From positions 1 to 43,060 of the forward strand of contig JAQBNZ010000193.1 in assembly GCA_028288285.1 (NCBI GenBank): 43,060 bases of DNA. The letters are read 5' to 3'. Positions 1 to 7,824 of this stretch are shown one piece after another. Position numbers and translations under genes: made by a program. The DNA is from Mucilaginibacter sp. (GTDB taxonomy: Bacteria; Bacteroidota; Bacteroidia; Sphingobacteriales; Sphingobacteriaceae). Each line of letters starts with the position of its first letter. The stretch's first letter is position 1. The notes under the pieces were generated by a model. It was not told the origin of the DNA, ran no database searches, and was given only the letters and a program-made list of their open reading frames with translations.

Positions 1-48
1 TCCCAGATCTCTGGCGGTTTCAACGGTTGTTAATTCCTGGTGCTCCAA
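1..48 (-). CDS. purL: Probable 5' end of purL (FGAM synthase), cut by the window edge
   Basis: Only 16 codons are present on the minus strand, starting at a TTG, because no ATG exists on this strand nearby. The peptide LEHQELTTVETARDLG resembles, from memory, the N-terminus of phosphoribosylformylglycinamidine synthase in Sphingobacteriaceae, the fourth step of purine synthesis. A match to the Bacteroidetes -7 element (TAATTTTG, 78-85) lies 29 nt upstream, which suggests that transcription does start here. The identification is tentative because so little protein is visible, and the TTG start is inferred. Another purine gene, purM, lies about 8 kb away, but the two are not an operon. Confidence 0.42.
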   Translation of the reverse strand, partial: MEHQELTTVETARDLG

Positions 49-77
49 TGTATTATTGTTTATGTTGAAAAGATGCG

Positions 78-85
78 CAAAATTA
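78..85 (-). promoter_or_regulatory. -7 promoter element for the left-edge gene
   Basis: The minus strand reads TAATTTTG, a full match to the Bacteroidetes -7 consensus TAnnTTTG, placed 29 nt before the proposed TTG start. I see no clear -33 TTTG partner. The motif occurs by chance fairly often in AT-rich DNA. Confidence 0.35.
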
Positions 86-238
86 GAAAAAAGCAGGGAA
101 AGCCGAAAGGAAAAAGGGTATTAATGAAGATAAAGGACGAAAAGACGAGGGATGAATGATTACCACAGGAGGATAGACCGCAGTAATTAAAAAAAAGCGA
201 TGAATATAAAATCCATCGCTATGTGTTTTATTCTATAC

Positions 239-298
239 GTGTTCCGCTTTTTGTTCCGCTATGTTCCGTTATGTTCCGCTTTTAGCGGAACGGAACAC
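239..298. repeat. GTTCCG-type palindromic repeat, copy 1
   Basis: Four GTTCCG units occur at 241, 253, 263 and 273. The last forms the perfect hairpin GTTCCGCTTTTAGCGGAAC (273-291; 8-bp stem, TTT loop). It is followed by GGAACAC (292-298), which pairs with the outer GTGTTCC (239-245). A second copy with the same design but only two forward units lies at 31731-31769. Both sit just 3' of the stop codon of a minus-strand gene. This is a REP-like intergenic element that could act as an mRNA 3' structure or terminator, although there is no clear T-tract. Confidence 0.8.
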
Positions 299-315
299 AG
301 AACAATAGCCTTTGC

Positions 316-1122
316 TTACTCGGGTAGCTGGAAATTAATGGGCACCATGTATCTCACCCTTACCGGCTGCCCATTTTGAATACCAGGTTTCCAGGCTTTA
401 GCCAGTTTCAAAACCCGTACAGCTTCCTGATCCATACCATAGCCTGCACCTCGTTCAACCATTATATTTGATAGGCTGCCATCCTTTTCAATCACAAAAC
501 TAACTATCACTCTACCGGAAGCCCCCGCATCAGATGCAGCAGCCGGAAACCTTAGGTTCTTACTAAGAAATTTTGAGAATGCACCCATACCGCCATAGGG
601 TTCAGGTTGTATTTCAAGGCCTCCTGTGTTAAATATGTCATTACTGCTTGGTGCCGCAGCCGGTGGGCCAACAGGAACATCTTCAATAACATCAACCGGG
701 GCACCGGGTTCTCCTTTTCTATCTATAGGACCTGTTTGCCCGGTAAGATCAATATTCTTAGGGGGCTCTTCTGTAACAGGGTTACTTGTTGGCTTCGGCA
801 TAAGGAATTTATGCATTGCAGATGCCGGTTGTGCCTTAACCTGTTCTGTCTTTTGCGGTTCAACCTTTTTAACAGGTGCTACAGGCGGGGGCTGAATAAC
901 TACATCAATTATTCTTGTAGGTTCAATTAACTCCGCTTCTTTAGCATTTAACCTAAGGTACAGCCCTACAGCAGCAATTACTGTAAAGGTTACCGCCATT
1001 GCCCTTACCATGTTACCCGCATAATGCTGGCGAAGATAATAGGCACCGTAAACTTTGTTTCTTTTGTCGAATACAAGGTCGAGCCACTCGGCATTGTACA
1101 AATTTAGTTTTGTGTTAAGCAT
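316..1122 (-). CDS. TonB-like energy transducer protein
   Basis: A protein of about 268 aa with the layout of a TonB-family protein. It has a short cytoplasmic N-terminus with the Bacteroidetes motif around VFDKRNKVYGAYYLR, one membrane segment (VRAMAVTFTVIAAVGLYL), a Pro-rich periplasmic spacer, and a C-terminal TonB domain. That domain includes FPAAASDAGASGRVIVSF, a GYGMDQEAVRVLK helix and a closing VPINFQLPE strand. It should transmit proton-motive force from ExbB/ExbD to outer-membrane TonB-dependent receptors; no exbBD genes are nearby. I chose the ATG at 1122 (MLNTKLNLYNAEWLD), which matches family N-termini, over an ATG 39 nt upstream. The stop lies 18 bp from the palindromic repeat at 239-298. 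Confidence 0.85.
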   Translation of the reverse strand: MLNTKLNLYNAEWLDLVFDKRNKVYGAYYLRQHYAGNMVRAMAVTFTVIAAVGLYLRLNAKEAELIEPTRIIDVVIQPPPVAPVKKVEPQKTEQVKAQPASAMHKFLMPKPTSNPVTEEPPKNIDLTGQTGPIDRKGEPGAPVDVIEDVPVGPPAAAPSSNDIFNTGGLEIQPEPYGGMGAFSKFLSKNLRFPAAASDAGASGRVIVSFVIEKDGSLSNIMVERGAGYGMDQEAVRVLKLAKAWKPGIQNGQPVRVRYMVPINFQLPE

Positions 1123-1285
1123 CTTGGAAGAATTTAATTCTCTAATGTAACACTTAAACAAAACAAAATACTGTATTATTTAATTTTTACTAATAACACA
1201 GCTGTTACCTTGTACAAATACAAAATTTACATTGGCAAATAAGCTTTATTGCAATATATAATACAAGTGTATTATTAACAGGTAA

Positions 1286-1864
1286 TTACCATTTATCGGT
1301 TACAACCTTTTTAATAGGCTCTTCTACCCTGGCAATGGATATTTTATCCATATACTGTTTTAAATTACGGCTGGTTGCCTGGCAAAACATACCGGTTTGA
1401 CTTAGGTAGTTGTCGGCTTCTTTCTGAGAATATTTAGATGCAAGCTTTTCTATCGGCACTTCAATACCTGGCATAGGAACCATATTATCAAACCGATCTC
1501 TTGTATAAGGGGTAAAAACAAAGTCGCTTATTTTATAGCGGTATTTTTGATCCTTTGTTTCTATAGACAATGTATAAGAAATTTCTCCACCCTCTTTCTT
1601 AACTACAGATGATCCATTATATACCAAAAACTTCCCTTTGGTTACAATGGCATTTGCCACAACGTTTTCTGGCCTCCTCTTAAAGTTAGCCATTTTAATA
1701 AAGTATGAACCCCGTTGGTAAAGGGTATCAGCAGCAACTCCCTGCTTGTCTACTACCTGGTAATAAACATATTTATTAGCCTCATCCAACTGCAGCATTT
1801 CTTTTTGTGCCGATGCAATTTGTGAGCACATTATACACACTAAGCTAAATAACAATTTTTTCAT
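1286..1864 (-). CDS. Secreted protein of the DUF4468 (TBP-like fold) type
   Basis: A 192-aa protein starting MKKLLFSLVCIMCSQIASAQ, a signal peptide. The mature part carries the pattern of DUF4468: a strand with YVYYQVVDKQG, a LYQRGSYFIKMANFKRRPENV helix, a VAN-IVTKGKF strand, and SYTLSIETKDQKYRYKISDF. These proteins are common in Bacteroidetes, exported, and of unknown function. I chose the ATG at 1864, which gives a clean signal peptide, over a start 18 nt upstream. A -7 element (1869-1876) ends 4 nt before this ATG, so the mRNA may be leaderless. The family call is from pattern memory. Confidence 0.65.
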   Translation of the reverse strand: MKKLLFSLVCIMCSQIASAQKEMLQLDEANKYVYYQVVDKQGVAADTLYQRGSYFIKMANFKRRPENVVANAIVTKGKFLVYNGSSVVKKEGGEISYTLSIETKDQKYRYKISDFVFTPYTRDRFDNMVPMPGIEVPIEKLASKYSQKEADNYLSQTGMFCQATSRNLKQYMDKISIARVEEPIKKVVTDKW

Positions 1865-1868
1865 ATTA

Positions 1869-1876
1869 CAAAGATA
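1869..1876 (-). promoter_or_regulatory. -7 element just upstream of the DUF4468 gene start
   Basis: The minus strand reads TATCTTTG, a full TAnnTTTG match, ending 4 nt before the ATG at 1864. Normal spacing would place the transcription start at or next to the start codon. The element directly abuts the hairpin at 1877-1903. Confidence 0.45.
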
Positions 1877-1903
1877 AGCCATCTGTAATAACTACAGATG
1901 GCT
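1877..1903. terminator. 11-bp perfect hairpin 3' of the porin gene
   Basis: AGCCATCTGTA (1877-1887) pairs perfectly with TACAGATGGCT (1893-1903) around a 5-nt loop. It lies 38 bp after the porin stop on the minus strand. The following minus-strand bases, TATCTTTG, are only weakly T-rich, so termination is plausible rather than certain. Because it touches the -7 element of the next gene, it could also be an operator. Confidence 0.5.
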
Positions 1904-1940
1904 ATTTAATTAATTAGTTGTGCAAACTTATTAAAAAAAT

Positions 1941-2990
1941 TTAAAAAGAATATACAGCAGCTAAAATAAATTGTGAAGCACTTTTTGTTGGAGTGATACC
2001 ACCGCTTTTCGTAAATCCGTCTGATAATGATTTGTTGTTATCTAATCTTAATTCGGGGATTAAAGTTAACGGGCCGCTTTTAAGGTTAGCAGTTAAAGTA
2101 AAAGCAGTAACCGAGCTGCCCGGTTTAGGACCTAAAGTAGTTACACTACCAGTTTTGGTTTTAAAATATTCGCCCCTTAAACCTAATGTTACATCTTTTG
2201 CTACAGCAACCTGAGGGTACAATGCTATACCACTAAAACCACCTGTGCCAACTGCTTTGGCAGCCGAAAAATCAGCAGCATTCAGGCCCAGTTTAAAAGC
2301 ATTAGTAATTTGATAAGAAGTTGTAAGGTCAATTTCAGTACCCGATAATGTACCGGTTAATAAATTGATGTAAGCTGTCCATCCTTTGGCAGGAGCAACC
2401 ATCAATTGTGCACCAAAAGTATTCACTTTACTTACAGATGTGTAAACATTCCAGGCATCATTAAAAATACCTGCCATTAAGCTTGCTTTATCGCTAAACA
2501 GATACGTTGCTTTAAAACCCGCATTTTGGAACGGCCCATTAGTGAACAGGTACGAAGTTGAGTAGTTAAAGTTACCTACAGGAGATATTACCTCGTAACC
2601 CATAAAGGTTGCCATATAACCACCTGTTAAGTTAAATTTATCAGTTACATCATATGATACATACAGGTTTTGCACATGGTAGCTATTATTATCGGTAGCA
2701 TTATTTGGAATTGACTGAGCCTGTCCTCTTGGGCCAAATGACATCTCGCCAACAAATGCTGCTTTGCCTACCTTTTTCTTTAAAGCCAGGTCAATCATAC
2801 CTATTGAAATTGAGTTTTGATCTGATGCAAAACTGGTTGGGATATTACTATGCTTGGCAAAGTCATACTTAAAATATGTATCAACCGAGCCAGAGATCAT
2901 TAAAGGCGGATCAGTTTTGGCAGTGTCTTGTGCTTGTACGGCATAAGTAAATGTTGCAAGTGTAATTAAAAGTAAAAGTTTCTTTTTCAT
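1941..2990 (-). CDS. Outer-membrane beta-barrel porin (bbp2/OmpL-like)
   Basis: A 349-aa protein with signal peptide MKKKLLLLITLATFTYAVQAQ. The mature part is a run of alternating amphipathic strands typical of the Bacteroidetes putative beta-barrel porin-2 family: SGSVDTYFKYDF at the start, IGMIDLALKKKVGKAAFVGEMSFGPRG, and the NGPFQNAGFKATYLFSDKASLMAGIFNDAW segment. It ends in a C-terminal aromatic residue (ILAAVYSF), the usual BAM signal. It probably allows passive diffusion of small solutes. It is divergent from glutamine synthetase across a 765-bp gap, and in related genomes such porins accompany nitrogen-assimilation genes. A role in nitrogen uptake is therefore an inference from context. 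Confidence 0.75.
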   Translation of the reverse strand: MKKKLLLLITLATFTYAVQAQDTAKTDPPLMISGSVDTYFKYDFAKHSNIPTSFASDQNSISIGMIDLALKKKVGKAAFVGEMSFGPRGQAQSIPNNATDNNSYHVQNLYVSYDVTDKFNLTGGYMATFMGYEVISPVGNFNYSTSYLFTNGPFQNAGFKATYLFSDKASLMAGIFNDAWNVYTSVSKVNTFGAQLMVAPAKGWTAYINLLTGTLSGTEIDLTTSYQITNAFKLGLNAADFSAAKAVGTGGFSGIALYPQVAVAKDVTLGLRGEYFKTKTGSVTTLGPKPGSSVTAFTLTANLKSGPLTLIPELRLDNNKSLSDGFTKSGGITPTKSASQFILAAVYSF

Positions 2991-3755
2991 TTTAAATTGT
3001 TTAATGGTTAAAATATTAGTGTGTTATAGTTATTACATAAGAATTATGACTCACAAATAGTAAGACATAAAATATTTTATAAGGCAAACAAACTTGTAGA
3101 ATGGCTTTTAGATTTAGCGGGGGCACTTAAACCTATGATACAAGGGATTTTAAAGAACTTTAACCCATATTATGACTAATTGTACGTGGGTTATTCGAAC
3201 AATTACATTATAAGCATTACACCACCAGCATTTTATTGCATGTGGTAATGTTATTATTGTTATATGTTAGTATTTAGGTAAAAAAGTAGAAATAATTAAA
3301 CGTAAAATAGATTGATTTTTGTAAATTGAAACAAATACATTAATATTTGCATTTTTTGAATCAATTTATATATGTATTATCAAAAATTATAACGTTTAAT
3401 TGCATTATTTTTATGAATTTATATATTTAATATCATTTAAACAAAATATTGACTGTTAATATGATAGTAAACAATCCTTTTTATTATTTTATTAATAAAT
3501 ACATACTAAAACCATATATAATTATCATTATCACAATAAAACACACCTGTTTTATATACTTAAATAAAAGTATGGGAATGATAAAGCCGTTTTAACCTAA
3601 ATTCTTAATGTTGTCTGGTATTTAATCTTAAATCAAAGCTTTAATAGTAGAAATGCTTTTTGCTATTAAGTTGCTATTGTTGTAATATTTGTGCGATATA
3701 ACTTTACCTTTTTGCCATATAATCTTACTTTTGAACATCAACTTATTTCAAAAAG
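2991..3755. other. Long AT-rich divergent intergenic region (porin / glnN)
   Basis: This 765-bp gene-free stretch is strikingly AT-rich, especially 3250-3560. I found no ORF with coding character, no RNA gene and no sigma-54 type -24/-12 site (TGGC-N-TTGC). Its length suits upstream regulation of nitrogen genes or a non-coding RNA, but nothing specific can be shown apart from the -7 element at 3726-3733. Confidence 0.6.
3726..3733 (+). promoter_or_regulatory. -7 element for glnN
   Basis: TACTTTTG is a full TAnnTTTG match, 22 nt before the glnN ATG, implying a short leader of about 15 nt. I see no good -33 TTTG at the usual distance. Confidence 0.45.
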
Positions 3756-5930
3756 ATGCCGAACATTAGATTTCAGGCCCTTAGGGCTGTGTTAAACCGC
3801 GAGATACCGGATATAACCCCCCCATCAAATAGAATTTCAGATTATTTTGGTGCAAATGTTTTTGACAAGCAAAAGATGAAGGAATATCTTTCAACCGAAG
3901 CTTACAGTGGCATAGTAAACTCTATAGATAACGGTGTAGCCATCCCGCGCGACATGGCCGAGCAGGTGGCATCATCCATGAAATCATGGGCAATGGGTAA
4001 GGGTGCAACGCATTATACACATTGGTTTCAGCCATTAACAGGTACAACTGCCGAAAAACACGACGCATTTTTTGAGCCCACTGCAGATGGGGGCGCAATT
4101 GAACGTTTTAGTGGCGATGCACTGGCTCAACAAGAACCTGATGCCTCAAGTTTCCCGAGCGGTGGTATACGTAATACTTTCGAGGCTCGTGGTTATACTG
4201 CCTGGGACCCCTCATCACCTGCTTTTATTATGGGCCGTACATTATGTATCCCAACCGTTTTTGTATCATACACCGGCGAGGCATTGGATTACAAAGTGCC
4301 ATTACTTAAAACCTTAAGCGTTTTAGATAAAGCAGCTGTGGATGTATGCCACTATTTTGATAAGAGTATTGAAAAAGTAAATGCATCATTAGGTATTGAG
4401 CAAGAATACTTTTTGGTTGATATTGCATTATTTAACGCACGCCCAGACCTTTCCTTAACAGGCCGAACGCTATTTGGTCACATGTCTGCCAAGAATCAGC
4501 AATTAGAAGATCATTATTTTGGATCGATACCAAGCAGGGTTTATGCTTTTATGCAGGATATGGAGACCGAAGCCTTGCAGTTAGGCATCCCACTAAAAAC
4601 ACGCCATAACGAGGTTGCACCATCCCAATTTGAATGTGCCCCCGTTTATGAAGAAATAAACCTGGCTATTGATCACAATCAATTGCTTATGGATATAATG
4701 GACCGGGTGGCCAAACGCCATAACTTTAAGGTATTGCTGCACGAGAAACCTTATGCGGGCATTAACGGATCAGGCAAGCACAACAACTGGTCGTTAATAA
4801 CTAATACCGGCAAAAACCTGCTTTCGCCCGGCAAAACACCAAAGAACAACTTAATGTTCCTTACGTTTTTTGTAAATACTATTAAAGCCGTGCATGAACA
4901 TGCCGACTTGCTAAGGGCATCAATTGCTTCAGTAAATAACGATCACCGTTTGGGTGCCAATGAAGCTCCTCCTGCAATTATATCTATATTTTTAGGAAGC
5001 CAGCTAAATGAGATATTAGATGAGATAGATACTTCGCGCTTAAGCAAAAAGATAAAAGAAGAAAATTCATTATGGCAGGGTATCCCCAAAATATCACAGA
5101 TATTAAAAGACAATACCGACCGTAACCGCACATCGCCATTTGCCTTTACTGGTAATAAGTTTGAGTTGCGCGCTGTAGGCTCATCGGCAAACTCTGCCAG
5201 CCCGATGACTATACTTAACCTGATTGTAGCAAACCAGCTTACAAAATTCAAACACGATGTAGATAAGCTGCTCAAAAAAGGCGAGAAAAAAGATGTGGCC
5301 TTAATGACCATTATTAAAAGATACATTAAAGAATCAAGAAACATCCGTTTTGAGGGTAATGGCTACAGTGAGGAATGGGAAAAAGAAGCTGCAGCACGCG
5401 GATTGGCCAATATAAAAACCACTCCCAAAGCGCTTGATGCGTTTTTATCAGAAAAAACTGAAGAGCTATTTGCCGAAACCGGTGTTTTCACCAAGCGCGA
5501 AACTCAGGCCCGCCATGAGATATTGCTGGATAGTTATTACAAAAAGCTACAGATAGAAGCCCGTGTTATTGGTGAACTGGTAATGAACATTATTATCCCG
5601 ACCGCCATAGCCTATCAATCCAAACTGGTTGAGAACGTTAAAGGATTGAAAGATATTGGTTTGAAAGCAAGCACCTATGAAGCACAAATAGATATCATTA
5701 ACAGAATAGCCGAACACATTAACTTTATTAAAACCAATGTTGAGCAAATGATCAACGAACGTAAAAAGGCTAATGTGATAGAAGACCTGCGCGAACGTGC
5801 AATATCATATGATGAGAAGGTTAAAAGCTATTTCCAACCAATACGCTACCATGTAGATAAACTGGAGCAATTAGTTGATGATTCACTTTGGCCACTGCCA
5901 AAATTCAGAGAGCTGTTATTTATTAAGTAA
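3756..5930 (+). CDS. glnN: Glutamine synthetase type III (GSIII)
   Basis: A 724-aa protein, the usual length for dodecameric GSIII, which is much longer than GSI or GSII. It makes glutamine from glutamate, ammonia and ATP in the cytoplasm. The N-terminal third has the GSIII-specific segment with AMGKGATHYTHWFQPLTG. The catalytic half carries GIEQEYFLVD, KTRHNEVAPSQFECAP, the ATP-site motif GINGSGKHNNWS, and NRTSPFAFTGNKFELRAVGSS. The last 150 residues are the helical C-terminal extension typical of the family. The ATG at 3756 follows a -7 element. The neighbouring divergent porin may help nitrogen supply. A GlnR- or NtrC-type operator was not found. Confidence 0.96.
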   Translation: MPNIRFQALRAVLNREIPDITPPSNRISDYFGANVFDKQKMKEYLSTEAYSGIVNSIDNGVAIPRDMAEQVASSMKSWAMGKGATHYTHWFQPLTGTTAEKHDAFFEPTADGGAIERFSGDALAQQEPDASSFPSGGIRNTFEARGYTAWDPSSPAFIMGRTLCIPTVFVSYTGEALDYKVPLLKTLSVLDKAAVDVCHYFDKSIEKVNASLGIEQEYFLVDIALFNARPDLSLTGRTLFGHMSAKNQQLEDHYFGSIPSRVYAFMQDMETEALQLGIPLKTRHNEVAPSQFECAPVYEEINLAIDHNQLLMDIMDRVAKRHNFKVLLHEKPYAGINGSGKHNNWSLITNTGKNLLSPGKTPKNNLMFLTFFVNTIKAVHEHADLLRASIASVNNDHRLGANEAPPAIISIFLGSQLNEILDEIDTSRLSKKIKEENSLWQGIPKISQILKDNTDRNRTSPFAFTGNKFELRAVGSSANSASPMTILNLIVANQLTKFKHDVDKLLKKGEKKDVALMTIIKRYIKESRNIRFEGNGYSEEWEKEAAARGLANIKTTPKALDAFLSEKTEELFAETGVFTKRETQARHEILLDSYYKKLQIEARVIGELVMNIIIPTAIAYQSKLVENVKGLKDIGLKASTYEAQIDIINRIAEHINFIKTNVEQMINERKKANVIEDLRERAISYDEKVKSYFQPIRYHVDKLEQLVDDSLWPLPKFRELLFIK

Positions 5931-5935
5931 GAGCC

Positions 5936-5971
5936 AGTTGCCATTTCTAACTATTGTTCGAAATGGCAACT
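5936..5971. terminator. 12-bp hairpin between convergent glnN and ClC genes
   Basis: AGTTGCCATTTC (5936-5947) pairs perfectly with GAAATGGCAACT (5960-5971) around a 12-nt loop, 5 bp after the glnN stop and 6 bp from the ClC stop. There is no long T-tract on either side. It is probably a shared 3' mRNA structure or bidirectional terminator. Confidence 0.6.
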
Positions 5972-5977
5972 TATATA

Positions 5978-7756
5978 TTATTTGGCAAAAAGATCAGTCT
6001 CATTATGCTGTTGTATAATTACTTCCCGGTATTTACTTAACAAGGTTGATTTTGAAACGAACCCCTCAAAACGGCCATCTTTTACAACGGGTAATTGCCA
6101 AACATCCAGCTTATCAAACAAATCCATTAAATTGCTTACCGGTTCAGCATAATCTATTATTGCCGGCGGTGTAACCATTATATCGGCAACCGTATTTCCT
6201 TCTTCAATAGCTGTAAATAATTGTTTGCGTATTTCGTCCATCCAAATAACACCTTCAAGCTCACCGGCATTATTCAATACAGCAAAAATATTAGCATTGC
6301 TGCTTGCCAGTATTTTGTAAAAATCGGCAACAGGCATTTGCTTATTAATGGCTGTGTAATGGCGGTTAATAATACTATCTAAGCTAATAGCATTCAGCAT
6401 ACCATAATCGCGACCAGGGTTAATATTTTTTTCATGGATAAGATCATGCCAATACATATTATGCTTGTTATATAATCGGGCTATCACATAAGATATAGCA
6501 GATACCAGCATTAAGGGAATAAACAACACATATCCGCCTGTAATTTCTGCAATTAAGAATATGGCGGTCAATGGCGCATGCAATACACCACTTAAAGCGC
6601 CTGCCATACCAACCGCTATAAAATTGCTTGTGTTTAAATGGATCAATCCGGTTTGGTTTACGGCAAAAGCAACAAACAATCCCAAAAATGCCCCGGTAAA
6701 CACAGTAGGTGCAAATGTTCCTCCATTACCACCTGCACCTATAGTTATACCTGCAGCAACAATTTTCATTAATACCAGCGCGGCAATAAACAGCAACATT
6801 ATCCAGGGGTTAGCCAGCCAATTACTAAACAGAGATTCGTCTTTTAGTGCTTCCAGATTACCATTCAATATTTCTTGCAGGTAATGATACCCCTCGCCAA
6901 ACAGAGCAGGGAATATCAGTATAATTAAACCAAGCATTAAACCCCCACCTAACGCCCTAATATATCTGTTTTGCTTTAGCAAGATACCCTTCTCTAACTT
7001 GCCGGCAACTTTTGCTATGTATACAGCTGTATAGCCGCTTAATACACCTAATATTAAATAGAACGGAAGAGCGCTTATAACCCAGCCCTCGGTTACTAAA
7101 TGAAACAACTGACCAGAGTACAATATTTTAGACACTACTACACCTGTAGCTGAAGCTATTAACAGTGGTATAAACGTTGGAATAGTAATTTCACCTATCA
7201 ATATCTCCAATGAAAACAGTACCCCTGCAATAGGGCTATTAAATACTGCTGCAATACCTGCCGATGCGCCTGCAGCCAGCAATACGGTTTTTTCATACGG
7301 ACTTAAATTAAATATTTTGCCCACATTGGAACCTATGGCTGCTCCTGTACATACAATTGGGGCCTCCAAGCCGGATGAGCCCCCAAAACCTACTGTTAGC
7401 GAACTGGTTACCAAATGCGAATAAATGTTATTGCTGCGAATGTTTGAACGATTCTTTTTTATATTGATTAGGATATTGCCTATCCCCTTTTGTATGCGGT
7501 CGCGGTTTATAAGGTGCTGCCAGGAAACTGCCAACAATATACCTAACGCGGGTAAAAACACATAGATAATATGGAACGGCAGATGAGATGATATGTTACG
7601 GCTAACATCCTCCATTAAATGCACCAGAAACTTCAGGGCCACAGCAGCCAGGCCGCCAAAAAAGCCAACAAATACGCTACAGTATATTAAAAAATTACGC
7701 TGACTGTTCACTTTTAAACGCCAGCTTGCTATTTTATACCCAAGAGATTTTAACAT
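5978..7756 (-). CDS. ClC-family chloride channel/transporter with CBS domains
   Basis: A 592-aa integral membrane protein. The ClC core (about residues 20-430) has the signature segments GGSSGLEAPIV, whose Glu (E131) corresponds to the gating glutamate of the GxEGP motif, and GGNGGTFAPTVFTGAFLG, matching the anion-binding GxFxP motif. The C-terminal 150 residues form a cytoplasmic CBS pair, with strands such as NIFAVLNNAGELEGVIWMDEI and WQLPVVKDGRFEGFVSKSTLL. It moves Cl- across the inner membrane, as a channel or H+ antiporter. I chose the ATG at 7756 (MLKSLGYKIASW). The longest frame would run 52 bp into purM on the other strand and adds no conserved sequence. Confidence 0.92.
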   Translation of the reverse strand: MLKSLGYKIASWRLKVNSQRNFLIYCSVFVGFFGGLAAVALKFLVHLMEDVSRNISSHLPFHIIYVFLPALGILLAVSWQHLINRDRIQKGIGNILINIKKNRSNIRSNNIYSHLVTSSLTVGFGGSSGLEAPIVCTGAAIGSNVGKIFNLSPYEKTVLLAAGASAGIAAVFNSPIAGVLFSLEILIGEITIPTFIPLLIASATGVVVSKILYSGQLFHLVTEGWVISALPFYLILGVLSGYTAVYIAKVAGKLEKGILLKQNRYIRALGGGLMLGLIILIFPALFGEGYHYLQEILNGNLEALKDESLFSNWLANPWIMLLFIAALVLMKIVAAGITIGAGGNGGTFAPTVFTGAFLGLFVAFAVNQTGLIHLNTSNFIAVGMAGALSGVLHAPLTAIFLIAEITGGYVLFIPLMLVSAISYVIARLYNKHNMYWHDLIHEKNINPGRDYGMLNAISLDSIINRHYTAINKQMPVADFYKILASSNANIFAVLNNAGELEGVIWMDEIRKQLFTAIEEGNTVADIMVTPPAIIDYAEPVSNLMDLFDKLDVWQLPVVKDGRFEGFVSKSTLLSKYREVIIQQHNETDLFAK

Positions 7757-7813
7757 AGATGTGTACAGATGTGGCAAAGTAATAATTTTGACGCTCAAAA
7801 ATTTATTAAGCAG

Positions 7814-7821
7814 TATATTTG
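7814..7821 (+). promoter_or_regulatory. -7 element abutting purM
   Basis: TATATTTG, a full TAnnTTTG match, ends 3 nt before the purM ATG (7825). A TTTTG at 7786-7790 could be the -33 element (23-nt spacer). If used, transcription starts at about the A of the ATG, giving a leaderless mRNA. Confidence 0.45.
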
Positions 7822-7824
7822 CCC

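Noticed and set aside
73..156. 27-codon Lys-rich plus-strand frame near the left edge
   Set aside because: Low complexity, no promoter or family resemblance, and it lies opposite the leader of the probable purL.
626..930. Plus-strand open frames opposite the TonB-like gene
   Set aside because: They are shadows of the Pro-rich coding spacer on the minus strand.
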